From contig NZ_BSDJ01000008.1 of the NCBI RefSeq assembly GCF_027925525.1, forward strand, positions 1-64,000: a stretch of DNA of 64,000 bases, in the 5' to 3' direction. The position numbers and the translations under genes are program-made. Shown here piece by piece: positions 16,838 to 25,534 of this stretch (its first letter is position 1; each line of letters starts with the position of its first letter). The notes beneath the pieces are model-generated. The model saw only the letters and a program-made list of their open reading frames with translations, did not search any database and was not told where the DNA came from. This DNA comes from Paenibacillus tyrphae. Lineage in GTDB: Bacteria; Bacillota; Bacilli; Paenibacillales; NBRC-103111.

Positions 16838-17767
16838 CTACTTTACAGCCGGTTCGATAAACTCCAGCTTCTTTTGTGCGGTATTCATCCTCGCCTCTAT
16901 GCCTAACGGCACGGCGATGTTCGGCGAGCAATGACCGATTTTAAACCCTGCGAGTGCGGGTCTTCCTGTCTGAACGAGATGATGCCGGATGACCTGCTCC
17001 AACGTTAGTGAATTTTTGTACTTGTTCGGCTCGCAGTTGTGAAAATCGCAGACGAGAATGCCCGACGCATCGGCCAGCTTTCCGGCCTGTCGCAGTTGGT
17101 TCAACATCCGGTCGACGCGGTACGGCTCCTCGTCAATCTCTTCTATAAACAAAATACGTCCGCGGGTATCCAATTCATACGGCGTCCCGAGCGTGCTGAC
17201 CAGCAGGGTCAGATTGCCCCCGACCAGCGGCCCGTCCGCTTCCCCTTCCACCAAGGCGACAAGCGGCGAGATGTTTTCCGCGTAGACAACCGGCTTCGGA
17301 TGAAACAGCTGCTCAAAGCCCTGCAAGGTCAACGGATGGACAGGCTCCTCGGCCAGACAGGTCAGCATAGGACCGTGAAACGTAACGAGCCCCGACCGAT
17401 TTCCGATGGCGGTGTGGAGGAACGTAATATCGCTGTATCCCCAGAAAATTTTCGGGTTATCGCGGATGCGGTCGTAATCCAGCATGTCGGCTATTCTTGC
17501 CGACCCGTATCCGCCACGTGCGCATACGACGGCCCGAATGCCCGGATCCGCGAACATCGCGTTCAGCTCCGCCGCCCGCTCCTCGTCCGTCCCCGCCAAA
17601 TAGCCGTACTGGCGGGACAGCGTACCGCCGAAGCGGACGTTCAGGCCGATCTGCTTCAAATAACCGGCCGCCTGCTCGATTCTGCTCCGGTCGCCCTGGC
17701 TGGCCGGGGCCGTAATGCCTACCGTATCGCCCACGGCGAGACGTGGGGGTTTGATGCGATTGCGCAT
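16838..17767 (-). CDS. ykfA: LD-carboxypeptidase, peptidase family S66
   Basis: The 309-residue protein has the S66 fold motifs: ARGGYGSAR, the nucleophile elbow GYSDIT, a glutamate in LFIEEIDEEPYRVDRML and a histidine in KIGHCSPN. YkfA/LdcA enzymes remove the terminal D-Ala from murein tetrapeptides in the cytoplasm. The start has GGGAGGAAG upstream. It opens the ykfABC part of the operon but is separated from dppE by 720 bp, so a promoter of its own is likely. Confidence 0.9.
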   Translation of the reverse strand: MRNRIKPPRLAVGDTVGITAPASQGDRSRIEQAAGYLKQIGLNVRFGGTLSRQYGYLAGTDEERAAELNAMFADPGIRAVVCARGGYGSARIADMLDYDRIRDNPKIFWGYSDITFLHTAIGNRSGLVTFHGPMLTCLAEEPVHPLTLQGFEQLFHPKPVVYAENISPLVALVEGEADGPLVGGNLTLLVSTLGTPYELDTRGRILFIEEIDEEPYRVDRMLNQLRQAGKLADASGILVCDFHNCEPNKYKNSLTLEQVIRHHLVQTGRPALAGFKIGHCSPNIAVPLGIEARMNTAQKKLEFIEPAVK

Positions 17768-18486
17768 GGTATCTTCCTCCCTTCGTTAGCGGAGCCGACG
17801 ATGGCACGGATTGGTCGATCATGCGGTATTGCCAGAACCATGCCCGGCATAATGCAGGTACTGGCGTGACGGGCTATCTAACCCACTCAACATCACAGAA
17901 ACTATCCCGATATCGGGCTTGACGGTTACTCAGTATGCTTGCTTGATACTAGGCGACAGGCAGATTACATGCTTTACAGTATCAGTGGTACGATTGCCAA
18001 TCGATCAGTCTATGTAGCATCGCAAGAGCTATCGCATGCCCCATTGGACGCTTTTTTCAGCATCGCTGGCACTGGCGCGACAGTTCTGTTCTCCTTGCGC
18101 TTGCCGGGAGAGGCGCTATGTTGCGGCACTGCTCGGCGGGTGGTCAGTCCCCATGTACTACCGTATTCAGCATAGAGGAACTGCGATGCGTTATTTGGCC
18201 TGATATCGGCGCCTTGTGCCAAATAGAGGAACTGACGTTCGCTATCACTCCCACTTCGCGGGGCATGAACATTTTTCGACACAACTAAAGCACCTGTCTT
18301 CCGCTATATTCCAACGGACGCTGTATCCTACCCTTTAACGTATCGTACTTCCTTTAATATCAAGTGTAGCTCAGCTGCCCCAAAGATTCGCCAGCCCACC
18401 GGCTCCCTCCAACCTTAGAGCAACGGAGCTGCTCGCCCTGCAACCTGCAAGCATCCACGCAACAGGCCGCACCGCCACGCTGCCGT
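17768..18486. other. 720-bp gene-free interval within the dpp-ykf operon
   Basis: No reading frame here has a convincing ribosome binding site or recognisable product. The stretch contains short palindromes such as CCCGATATCGGG and a pair of direct repeats. In B. subtilis dppE and ykfA are close together, so this interval is probably an acquired repeat-rich segment. It may split the operon into two transcripts. Confidence 0.6.
18172..18246. repeat. Direct repeats with ATAGAGGAACTG core
   Basis: ATAGAGGAACTG occurs at 18172-18183 and again at 18223-18234, 51 bp apart, followed by similar TGCGTTAT and CGTTCGCTAT tails. The AATAGAGGAAC word also occurs in the left-end repeat near 90. This looks like a fragment of a dispersed intergenic repeat. 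Confidence 0.55.
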
Positions 18487-20109
18487 CTATTTCAAATCGG
18501 CCCACTTGAAGTCGATATAGCCGTAAGCGTGCCGGACGACTCCTTCCAGCTTGTCGCTTTGCATATAGGCCGAGTTGTAAAAGTACAGCGGCGTGATCGG
18601 CGCTTCATCCAGCAAGATTTTCTCCGCTTCGTGCAGCAATTTGAACCGTTTGGCATTGTCCGGCTCATTGTAAGCGTCTTGAATCAGCTTGTCGTACTGC
18701 GCGTTGCTCCAGCCGGTCCGGTTGTTCGGATTGCCAGTCTGGAAGATGTCAAGGAAATTGATCGGATCGGCAAAATCCGGCAGCCACGACGAACGGGAAA
18801 ATTGCAATTGCAGCTTCTTCTGCTCGGCCGTCAGCACCTTGCCTTCCTTGCTCTCGATTTTCACGTCGACACCCAGGCTTTCTTTGAACATCGCTTGAGC
18901 TGCTTCGGCAATTTTCTGGTGCAGGTCGTTCGTATTGTAGGTCAGCGTCACCTGCGGGAGCGTTTCGTAGCCGGCCTCGGCCATCCCTTTCTCCAGCAGC
19001 TTTCTCGCCTCCGCGGCGTCAAACTTCACCAGCGTTCCTCCAACCTTGCGGAAGTCGTCCCCTGCCGGATCTTTGAGGCCGTACGAGACGAACCCGTCCG
19101 CCACTTTTTGCTTCTGCTTGACAACGAGGTCGACGATTTTCTGGCTATCTACAGCCATCTGGAACGCTTTGCGGATATTGACGTTATCGAACGGCGGCAT
19201 CTTGGTGTTGAAACGATAAAAATACGTTCCCGCCGAATCCTCCACCTTGACCTTGCCATCCGCGAACAGCTTCTGGCTTAAATCGGCCGGAATGACGCCG
19301 TCAATATGCAGTCCTCCGCTCTGATACAGCTGATACTCCGTATTCGTGTCGTTGACCATTTTGAACGTAACGCCGTCCAGCTTGACGCTGGCCGCATCCC
19401 AGTATTGGTCGTTTTTGACCATCTTCAGCTCGGAATCGTGCTTCCATTCGGTGATTTTGAACGGACCGTTGCTTACGATCGTAGCGGCTTCGCTTGCCCA
19501 TTTGTCGTTTTTCTCTACGGTTGCTTTATGTACCGGGAAAAACGCCGGGTTGGACACCATCCCGAGAAGCCACGGGGCCGGCTTGGTCAACACGACCTCC
19601 AGTGTCTTGTCGTCCGTCGCTTTGATTTTGACGCCGTCGGCCGGGCCTTTATCCGAATTGTACGCTTCCGCTCCTTCGATGACATAAGCCAGAGGCGCGG
19701 CCGGCGAAGGCTTCTTCGGATCGAGCATCCGCTTCCAGGCGAATTCGAAATCGGATGCTTTCACCGGATCTCCGTTGGACCACTTGATGCCGTCCCTCAG
19801 CGTAAACGTATACTGCTTGCCGTCGGGACTAATCTTCCATTCCTTGGCCATCGCGGGCTCGGGGGATTGGGTTTTGCCAAGGCGCGTCAACCCTTCCATG
19901 GCGTTGTTCAGGATATCGTAAGACACCTGGTCGAACCCGACCGGCGGGTCCAGCGACGTAGGTTCCCGCAGATTGTTGTACAGCAGGATTTTGGCCTGTT
20001 GTTCGCCCCGGGCCGGATCGGTGCCTGCCCCTTCTTTGCCGCTGCAGCCTGCCAGCGCCGTTCCGGATAACAGGATACAGCCGAGGAGTAAAGCCGTTTT
20101 TTTCTTCAT
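18487..20109 (-). CDS. dppE: Peptide ABC transporter substrate-binding lipoprotein
   Basis: This 540-residue family 5 solute-binding protein starts with a signal peptide and the lipobox LAGC, so it is lipid-anchored on the outer membrane face. The mature part has the SBP_bac_5 pattern (EPTSLDPPVGFDQVSYDIL, SNGDPVKASDFEFAWKRML). DppE captures dipeptides and murein tripeptides for DppBCD. The ATG at 20109 has AAGGAGA at proper spacing; an upstream GTG overlaps that site. Gene order dppA-B-C-D-E matches B. subtilis. Confidence 0.92.
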   Translation of the reverse strand: MKKKTALLLGCILLSGTALAGCSGKEGAGTDPARGEQQAKILLYNNLREPTSLDPPVGFDQVSYDILNNAMEGLTRLGKTQSPEPAMAKEWKISPDGKQYTFTLRDGIKWSNGDPVKASDFEFAWKRMLDPKKPSPAAPLAYVIEGAEAYNSDKGPADGVKIKATDDKTLEVVLTKPAPWLLGMVSNPAFFPVHKATVEKNDKWASEAATIVSNGPFKITEWKHDSELKMVKNDQYWDAASVKLDGVTFKMVNDTNTEYQLYQSGGLHIDGVIPADLSQKLFADGKVKVEDSAGTYFYRFNTKMPPFDNVNIRKAFQMAVDSQKIVDLVVKQKQKVADGFVSYGLKDPAGDDFRKVGGTLVKFDAAEARKLLEKGMAEAGYETLPQVTLTYNTNDLHQKIAEAAQAMFKESLGVDVKIESKEGKVLTAEQKKLQLQFSRSSWLPDFADPINFLDIFQTGNPNNRTGWSNAQYDKLIQDAYNEPDNAKRFKLLHEAEKILLDEAPITPLYFYNSAYMQSDKLEGVVRHAYGYIDFKWADLK

Positions 20110-20145
20110 GCAACGTCTCTCCTTCACATTGTATGATAGGATTCG

Positions 20146-21201
<1,056 letters not shown>

Positions 21202-21206
21202 GGAAC

Positions 21207-22124
21207 TTACCTCCTCTGCTTCGGATTAAATGTGTTTTGCAGCCCGTCGCCGAGCAGGTTGAACGCCAGCATCGTCAGCGAGATGAAAAACGCCGGAAAG
21301 AACAGCCGCCACCAATAGCCGGATAAAATCGTCGGCAGCGCATCGTTCGCCATCGTGCCCCAACTGGCCAGCGGAGGCTGAATGCCGAGACCGAGGAAGC
21401 TGAGGAACGCTTCCGCGAAGATCGCCGACGGGACGGAGAACGTCACCTGCACGATAATGACGCCAAAAGCGTTCGGTAGCAGATGTCTGCGGATAATGCT
21501 CCACGCCCCTGCTCCGAGCGTCCGCGAAGCCAGCACGTACTCGGACGACGCCAGCTGAAGCACCTGCCCGCGCACGATCCGGGCCATGCCTATCCAGCCG
21601 GTAGCCGTCAGCGCGATGATGATGGTGAACAAGCCCGGGCCCATGACGACCATCAGCAGGATCACGATCAGCAGGTACGGAATGCCGTACAGAATGTCAA
21701 CGATCCGCATCATGATGTTGTCGACCCGCCCGCCAAAATAGCCGGCAATGCCCCCGTAAACGACTCCGATGAGAAAATCGATGAGCGCGGCGACGACGCC
21801 GACGGTCAGCGATATACGGGAGCCGAACAGAATGCGCGCGAACACGTCGCGGCCAAGCTCGTCGGTGCCAAACCAATGCTCGGCGGACGGAGCCTGATTG
21901 CCGTTCAGCAGGTTTTGCTTGGAATAGCTTTGGTCCGTCAGCCAAGGCCCGAAGATCGAAAGCGCCGCCAGCGCAACGATGAAAATAAGCCCGAGCAGAG
22001 CCAGCTTGTTCTTAAACAGCCGGATGCGCGCCTGCTGCCAGAACGTCAGCTGCGGCCGGACGATCGCTTCCATAGGGCCGACGCGTTTTTGCATCGGCAC
22101 AAACAAATGATCGGGAACCGACAT
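21207..22124 (-). CDS. dppC: Peptide ABC transporter permease
   Basis: The 305-residue permease has an N-terminal span, then the OppC N-domain and five further spans. It carries the ABC-permease EAA motif (EYVLASRTLGAGAWSIIRRHLLPN) and the family segment HWFGTDELGRDVFARI. The ATG at 22124 is preferred over longer in-frame readings because GGAAAGGAGAGGTG lies directly upstream, inside the end of dppB. It pairs with DppB to form the channel. Confidence 0.92.
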   Translation of the reverse strand: MSVPDHLFVPMQKRVGPMEAIVRPQLTFWQQARIRLFKNKLALLGLIFIVALAALSIFGPWLTDQSYSKQNLLNGNQAPSAEHWFGTDELGRDVFARILFGSRISLTVGVVAALIDFLIGVVYGGIAGYFGGRVDNIMMRIVDILYGIPYLLIVILLMVVMGPGLFTIIIALTATGWIGMARIVRGQVLQLASSEYVLASRTLGAGAWSIIRRHLLPNAFGVIIVQVTFSVPSAIFAEAFLSFLGLGIQPPLASWGTMANDALPTILSGYWWRLFFPAFFISLTMLAFNLLGDGLQNTFNPKQRR

Positions 22125-22126
22125 CC

Positions 22127-23059
22127 TCACCTCTCCTTTCCATGCAGCTTGATACGGGGGTCGATTAGACTGTACGCGATATCGACCAGGAACATCATGA
22201 AGATGAGCAAGGCGCTGTAAAACACCGTCGTCCCCATGATGACTGCATAATCCCGGTTGTTGATCCCGTCCACAAAATATTTCCCCATGCCCGGAATCGC
22301 AAATATTTTCTCGATGACAAAGCTGCCCGTCAGCACGTTCGCAAGTAATGCGCCGACTAACGTAACGACCGGCAGCACCGCGTTGCGCAGAGCGTGCTTG
22401 AACACGATCGTCACCGGAGAAAGCCCTTTGGCCCTTGCCGTCTCGATATAGTCCTGCGTCAGCACTTCGACCATGTTGGCCCGCGTCAGTCTTGCGATGA
22501 TCGCGATCGGTCCGGTGGACAACGCGACCGCAGGCAGCACCACATGCTTCCATGTCCCCCACGTCGCCACCGGCAGGAGCTCCCATTCGACCGCGATGTA
22601 TTTGATCAGCAGCGGAGCCACGACGAAATTGGGCACCGCAATGCCGATGACGGCGAGCACCATGGCGATGTAGTCGATCAGGCCGTTTTGCCGGAGCGCG
22701 GCGACCGTTCCGAGCGCAATGCCCGATACGATCGCAAGGAGAAGCGACACGATGCCGAGTTGAAACGAGACCGGGAAGCCGCGCTCAATCATCGCGTTCA
22801 CACTTTCCGGATAGTGCGAGATCGACGGCCCGAGTTCCAGCGTGAGCAACGACTTCAAATAAAGCGCATACTGGACGTACACCGGCTTATCCAAATGGTA
22901 GAACGCCATCATATTCTGGACGACGGCCGGATTGGCTTCCTTGCCGTCCCGATCGAACGGCGAGCCCGGAATCGTATGCATCAGGAAAAACGTAATCGTG
23001 ACGATAAGCCACAGCGTCACCAGCATGGACACGAATCTTTTCAATAGATACGGCGCCAC
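22127..23059 (-). CDS. dppB: Peptide ABC transporter permease
   Basis: This 310-residue permease has about six membrane spans, the conserved HTIPGSPFD loop after the first span, and the EAA motif DYIETARAKGLSPVTIVFKHALRN. Translation probably starts at a GTG preceded by AGCGGGTGA. The stop lies two bases before the dppC start, which implies coupled translation. Confidence 0.92.
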   Translation of the reverse strand: MAPYLLKRFVSMLVTLWLIVTITFFLMHTIPGSPFDRDGKEANPAVVQNMMAFYHLDKPVYVQYALYLKSLLTLELGPSISHYPESVNAMIERGFPVSFQLGIVSLLLAIVSGIALGTVAALRQNGLIDYIAMVLAVIGIAVPNFVVAPLLIKYIAVEWELLPVATWGTWKHVVLPAVALSTGPIAIIARLTRANMVEVLTQDYIETARAKGLSPVTIVFKHALRNAVLPVVTLVGALLANVLTGSFVIEKIFAIPGMGKYFVDGINNRDYAVIMGTTVFYSALLIFMMFLVDIAYSLIDPRIKLHGKER

Positions 23060-23074
23060 TCGATCACCCGCTTT

Positions 23075-23899
23075 TTAACAAAATGAAGTTCGCATGGCCA
23101 GTTCCGTCATGACCACCATAGCTTGGTACGCCTCCAAAATGTTTTTGGCTTGAAAGGAAACGACCGGCGAGCCCTGCTCGATCGTCGTTCCCGGCATCAG
23201 ATGCGCCCACTCCGCCTGCCCGTAATTGGCGAATTCGATCGACAACACCGGACTCTCCGGGGGCGTCAAAGGCTTCACGCGGCCCCGGGCCTCAAGCGCT
23301 TCTCTCGTTTTGTCGCGCAACAGCTGCCCGCTTTTCTCCGGCGTCAAACAGAGCGCCGCCGTCCGCGAGATGCGCCGCTTGACGATAGCCGTCGTCACCC
23401 CCGGGATCAACGCCTCCGCTTCCTCCGCGGTCTCGTCGTCACCCGCCACGAGCAGTACCGGCACGCCGTAATGACCTGCGACGAACGCATTGAAGCCGAG
23501 CTCTCCGACCGCCGTATCGTTGATGTACATATTTCGCACGCCGAAAATCATCGTGTGGCTGAGCACGCCCTTCCTTGCGGCCCGTGTATGATAGCCCAAA
23601 AAAGCGGCCCCGGCGAAGCTGGCGTCAAGCCCCTGCACCATCGAAAACGGCTTGACGTCTCCCGAAATCAGCTGCGTCTCCGGATGAAGCTTCTCAATCA
23701 GCAGGTTGTTCATCTTGGAATGGCTGTCGTTGACTACGACTTCCCCGCATCCCTCCTGGAATGCCGTTTCAATGACATGATTGGCCTCCGCAGTCATGAT
23801 GAGCCGGCCTCTTTCATAGTTGTGCTTGCTGGAATCGACAAACGTCGCATCGACCAGTCCGGTAATGCCTTCCATGTCAATCGAAATGTACAGTTTCAT
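23075..23899 (-). CDS. dppA: D-aminopeptidase, family M55
   Basis: The 274-residue enzyme has the DppA zinc-site motifs SIDMEG at the N-terminus, VVNDSHSKM, and GYHTRA. B. subtilis DppA is a self-compartmentalising decameric D-aminopeptidase that releases D-Ala from D-amino acid peptides. GGAGG lies seven bases before the ATG. It is the promoter-proximal gene of the dpp-ykf group, which links D-peptide hydrolysis to murein peptide uptake. Confidence 0.93.
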   Translation of the reverse strand: MKLYISIDMEGITGLVDATFVDSSKHNYERGRLIMTAEANHVIETAFQEGCGEVVVNDSHSKMNNLLIEKLHPETQLISGDVKPFSMVQGLDASFAGAAFLGYHTRAARKGVLSHTMIFGVRNMYINDTAVGELGFNAFVAGHYGVPVLLVAGDDETAEEAEALIPGVTTAIVKRRISRTAALCLTPEKSGQLLRDKTREALEARGRVKPLTPPESPVLSIEFANYGQAEWAHLMPGTTIEQGSPVVSFQAKNILEAYQAMVVMTELAMRTSFC

Positions 23900-23929
23900 C
23901 GCTCAATCCTCCAATGTGATAGGTATAAA

Positions 23930-23991
23930 AAAATCCAGCAAACGACAACCGGCAGCCACAAGGCTTCCAAGCGTATCGTTTGCTGGATTTT
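23930..23991 (-). terminator. Terminator-like hairpin 30 bp before dppA
   Basis: AAATCCAGCAAACG pairs with CGTTTGCTGGATTT around a long loop, and on the minus strand a T-run follows. It can terminate the DUF3870 gene upstream. Because it lies only about 30 bp before the dppA start codon, it may instead sit in the dpp leader and attenuate the operon. A-runs on the other side make it bidirectional. Confidence 0.8.
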
Positions 23992-24030
23992 ATTTACGCG
24001 TATGTCGCCATACTAATAAACAAAGCAGCG

Positions 24031-24384
24031 TTATCCGGTCCCTGACGCACCGGAATCGCAATCCCGGCCGTTCAAGGCCAATTTGTATTTTTTTTGCGCA
24101 TCCTTGAAGGCGACGATGATCGCTTTCTGCGACGAACCGTGGTACCTTCGTTTGATTTCGTCGGCGACCGGCTCGAAGGCCAGAATGCTCTGCCCGACGA
24201 ATAAGGAGCGCACAAATTGCGAGGTTAGCGGAATAGTGGACGAGCAGCCCGCATCCACGATTTTGTGGTTGGTCGTATCCACGACAAGTCCGATGAAAAA
24301 TGCGCTGTACTGCTGAGTAATCGGATTATTGAGAGATGTCTGCGCATCGCCGACCACGTAAACCGTGTCTTTATCGTAATCCAT
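24031..24384 (-). CDS. DUF3870 family protein
   Basis: This 117-residue protein matches my recollection of DUF3870: VYVVGDAQTSLNNPITQQYSAF, VDTTNHKIVDAGCSSTIPLTS and SQKAIIVAFKDAQKKY. The function is unknown; the conserved Cys-Ser and Asp residues suggest a ligand-binding or enzymatic role. The ATG at 24384 has AAGGGAGACGG upstream; a longer in-frame reading lacks a site. It has its own good promoter at 24492-24520 and about 100 nt of untranslated leader in which GGCGTCC and GGACGCC could pair. Confidence 0.75.
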   Translation of the reverse strand: MDYDKDTVYVVGDAQTSLNNPITQQYSAFFIGLVVDTTNHKIVDAGCSSTIPLTSQFVRSLFVGQSILAFEPVADEIKRRYHGSSQKAIIVAFKDAQKKYKLALNGRDCDSGASGTG

Positions 24385-24491
24385 ACCCGTCTCCCTTAAT
24401 CGGCGTCCTTGGACCGGACGAACAGGGATGAGGGAAGGGAAGCTTCCCACGACCTGCCGCCTTCGGACGCCCAATGAAGAATATGTAACTT

Positions 24492-24520
24492 ATTCTAACA
24501 ACAAACTAACATATTGTAAA
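24492..24520 (-). promoter_or_regulatory. Sigma-A promoter of the DUF3870 gene
   Basis: On the minus strand TTTACA (24520-24515) and TAGAAT (24497-24492) are separated by exactly 17 bp. It would give a leader of about 100 nt. Confidence 0.7.
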
Positions 24521-24716
24521 CATGAAATAAAATATTTTGTATGCGCTTACGTTTTTAATCCCAAAGCTTATCAAAGGAACGCTCTGGAACAATTGTTAAA
24601 CTTTCGTGAAATTTCCCGTAACCAATTCTATTATAATAAACTCCGCTGCGTCTGAATAGCTTTATTTCACAATTTTATCAATGATTTGTCGATGATACGA
24701 CGATGATAGGGTGCAG

Positions 24717-24750
24717 AAAAAAAGCCGACCCTCCCACAAGGACGACCGGC
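24717..24750 (-). terminator. Intrinsic terminator of the 57-residue gene
   Basis: On the minus strand a GCCGGTC...GGGTCGGC stem is followed by a run of T. It lies 16 bp past the stop of the small gene. Confidence 0.65.
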
Positions 24751-24765
24751 ATTCCGCTTCACACG

Positions 24766-24939
24766 CTACTCCAGACGGTAATCGTCGATCTTCTCCCCGT
24801 CTTCCCACACCTCGACGAACAAGGCGTCGCAATCCTCAAAATCGGACGGCTTGAACGAAAGAGCTTTCTCCTCGTCCTCGCCCACATACACATTTTCCAT
24901 CCCGTCTTCGTTGAACGAGAGGATGACATACAGCTTCAT
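24766..24939 (-). CDS. Small acidic protein of 57 residues, unknown function
   Basis: The reading frame starts MKLYVILSFNEDGMENVY and ends in WEDGEKIDDYRLE; about a third of its residues are Asp or Glu. GGAGG lies seven bases before the ATG and a terminator follows the stop, so it looks like a true single-gene unit. The alternating hydrophobic start suggests a small beta-sheet domain. I do not recognise the family. Confidence 0.7.
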   Translation of the reverse strand: MKLYVILSFNEDGMENVYVGEDEEKALSFKPSDFEDCDALFVEVWEDGEKIDDYRLE

Positions 24940-25009
24940 TCCAGAACCTCCAGCAACTAAGCGTATTTTATAGTGATGCCAAAATAAGCGGCCGATTAAA
25001 CGTTGTTCT

Positions 25010-25450
25010 TCAAAATTGACGGCCCAGATGGTATTCCATATGCTCTACGTAATCGTCAATGAGCCACTGCAAGCTTTTCGTTTCCTGATTGGCGGTGACA
25101 CATTGGTAAGATAGTTTTTTCGCCGGTATTTTTTCAATGGCCTTCAGGATCCGGTTATTTAAGCGGGACCATAAATTCAGGATCTCTTCCGCCGGAGCCT
25201 CCTGATAATCCTGCAATGTCACCCATTGATCCTGATCGTAAGGGATGAGGACATACGGCTGCTTTTCATATTGGATTTTAATAAATCTCGGAAGATTGTT
25301 GACGGCCGAATCGCATAAATGCCCCAGCGCTTCTTTCGGAGACCATTTACCGGGCATGGGCCGCTCGGATGCCTCCTCTTCGGACATCCGGCCGAACTGC
25401 TCCGGAACCGTGCGCAGCAAATGCTTTAAACGTTCCGCAGTATTCTCCAT
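25010..25450 (-). CDS. DinB-like four-helix-bundle protein
   Basis: The 146-residue product matches the DinB/YfiT superfamily: an N-terminal helix with LLRTVPEQF, WSPKEALGHLCDS with the first metal histidine, and the C-terminal HMEYHLGRQF with two more. These form the family's three-histidine metal site. Members include thiol-dependent S-transferases, but most are uncharacterised. AGGGAGGGAA precedes the ATG. Confidence 0.8.
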   Translation of the reverse strand: MENTAERLKHLLRTVPEQFGRMSEEEASERPMPGKWSPKEALGHLCDSAVNNLPRFIKIQYEKQPYVLIPYDQDQWVTLQDYQEAPAEEILNLWSRLNNRILKAIEKIPAKKLSYQCVTANQETKSLQWLIDDYVEHMEYHLGRQF

Positions 25451-25534
25451 CGTATTCCCTCCCTCATCTCAAATGAATGACAGCCTTCTCTACATACTAT
25501 TTCTCCGTTCGTCCTGACTCTCCCTTTTTCTAAC

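Noticed and set aside
17939-18282. Short frames on both strands in the dppE-ykfA interval
   Set aside because: No ribosome binding sites or recognisable motifs, and they overlap repeats.
23900-24030. CodY box upstream of dppA
   Set aside because: B. subtilis dpp is CodY-controlled, but no convincing AATTTTCWGAAAATT-like sequence is visible here.
24385-24485. Riboswitch in the DUF3870 leader
   Set aside because: GGCGTCC/GGACGCC can pair, but I could not match any known aptamer core.
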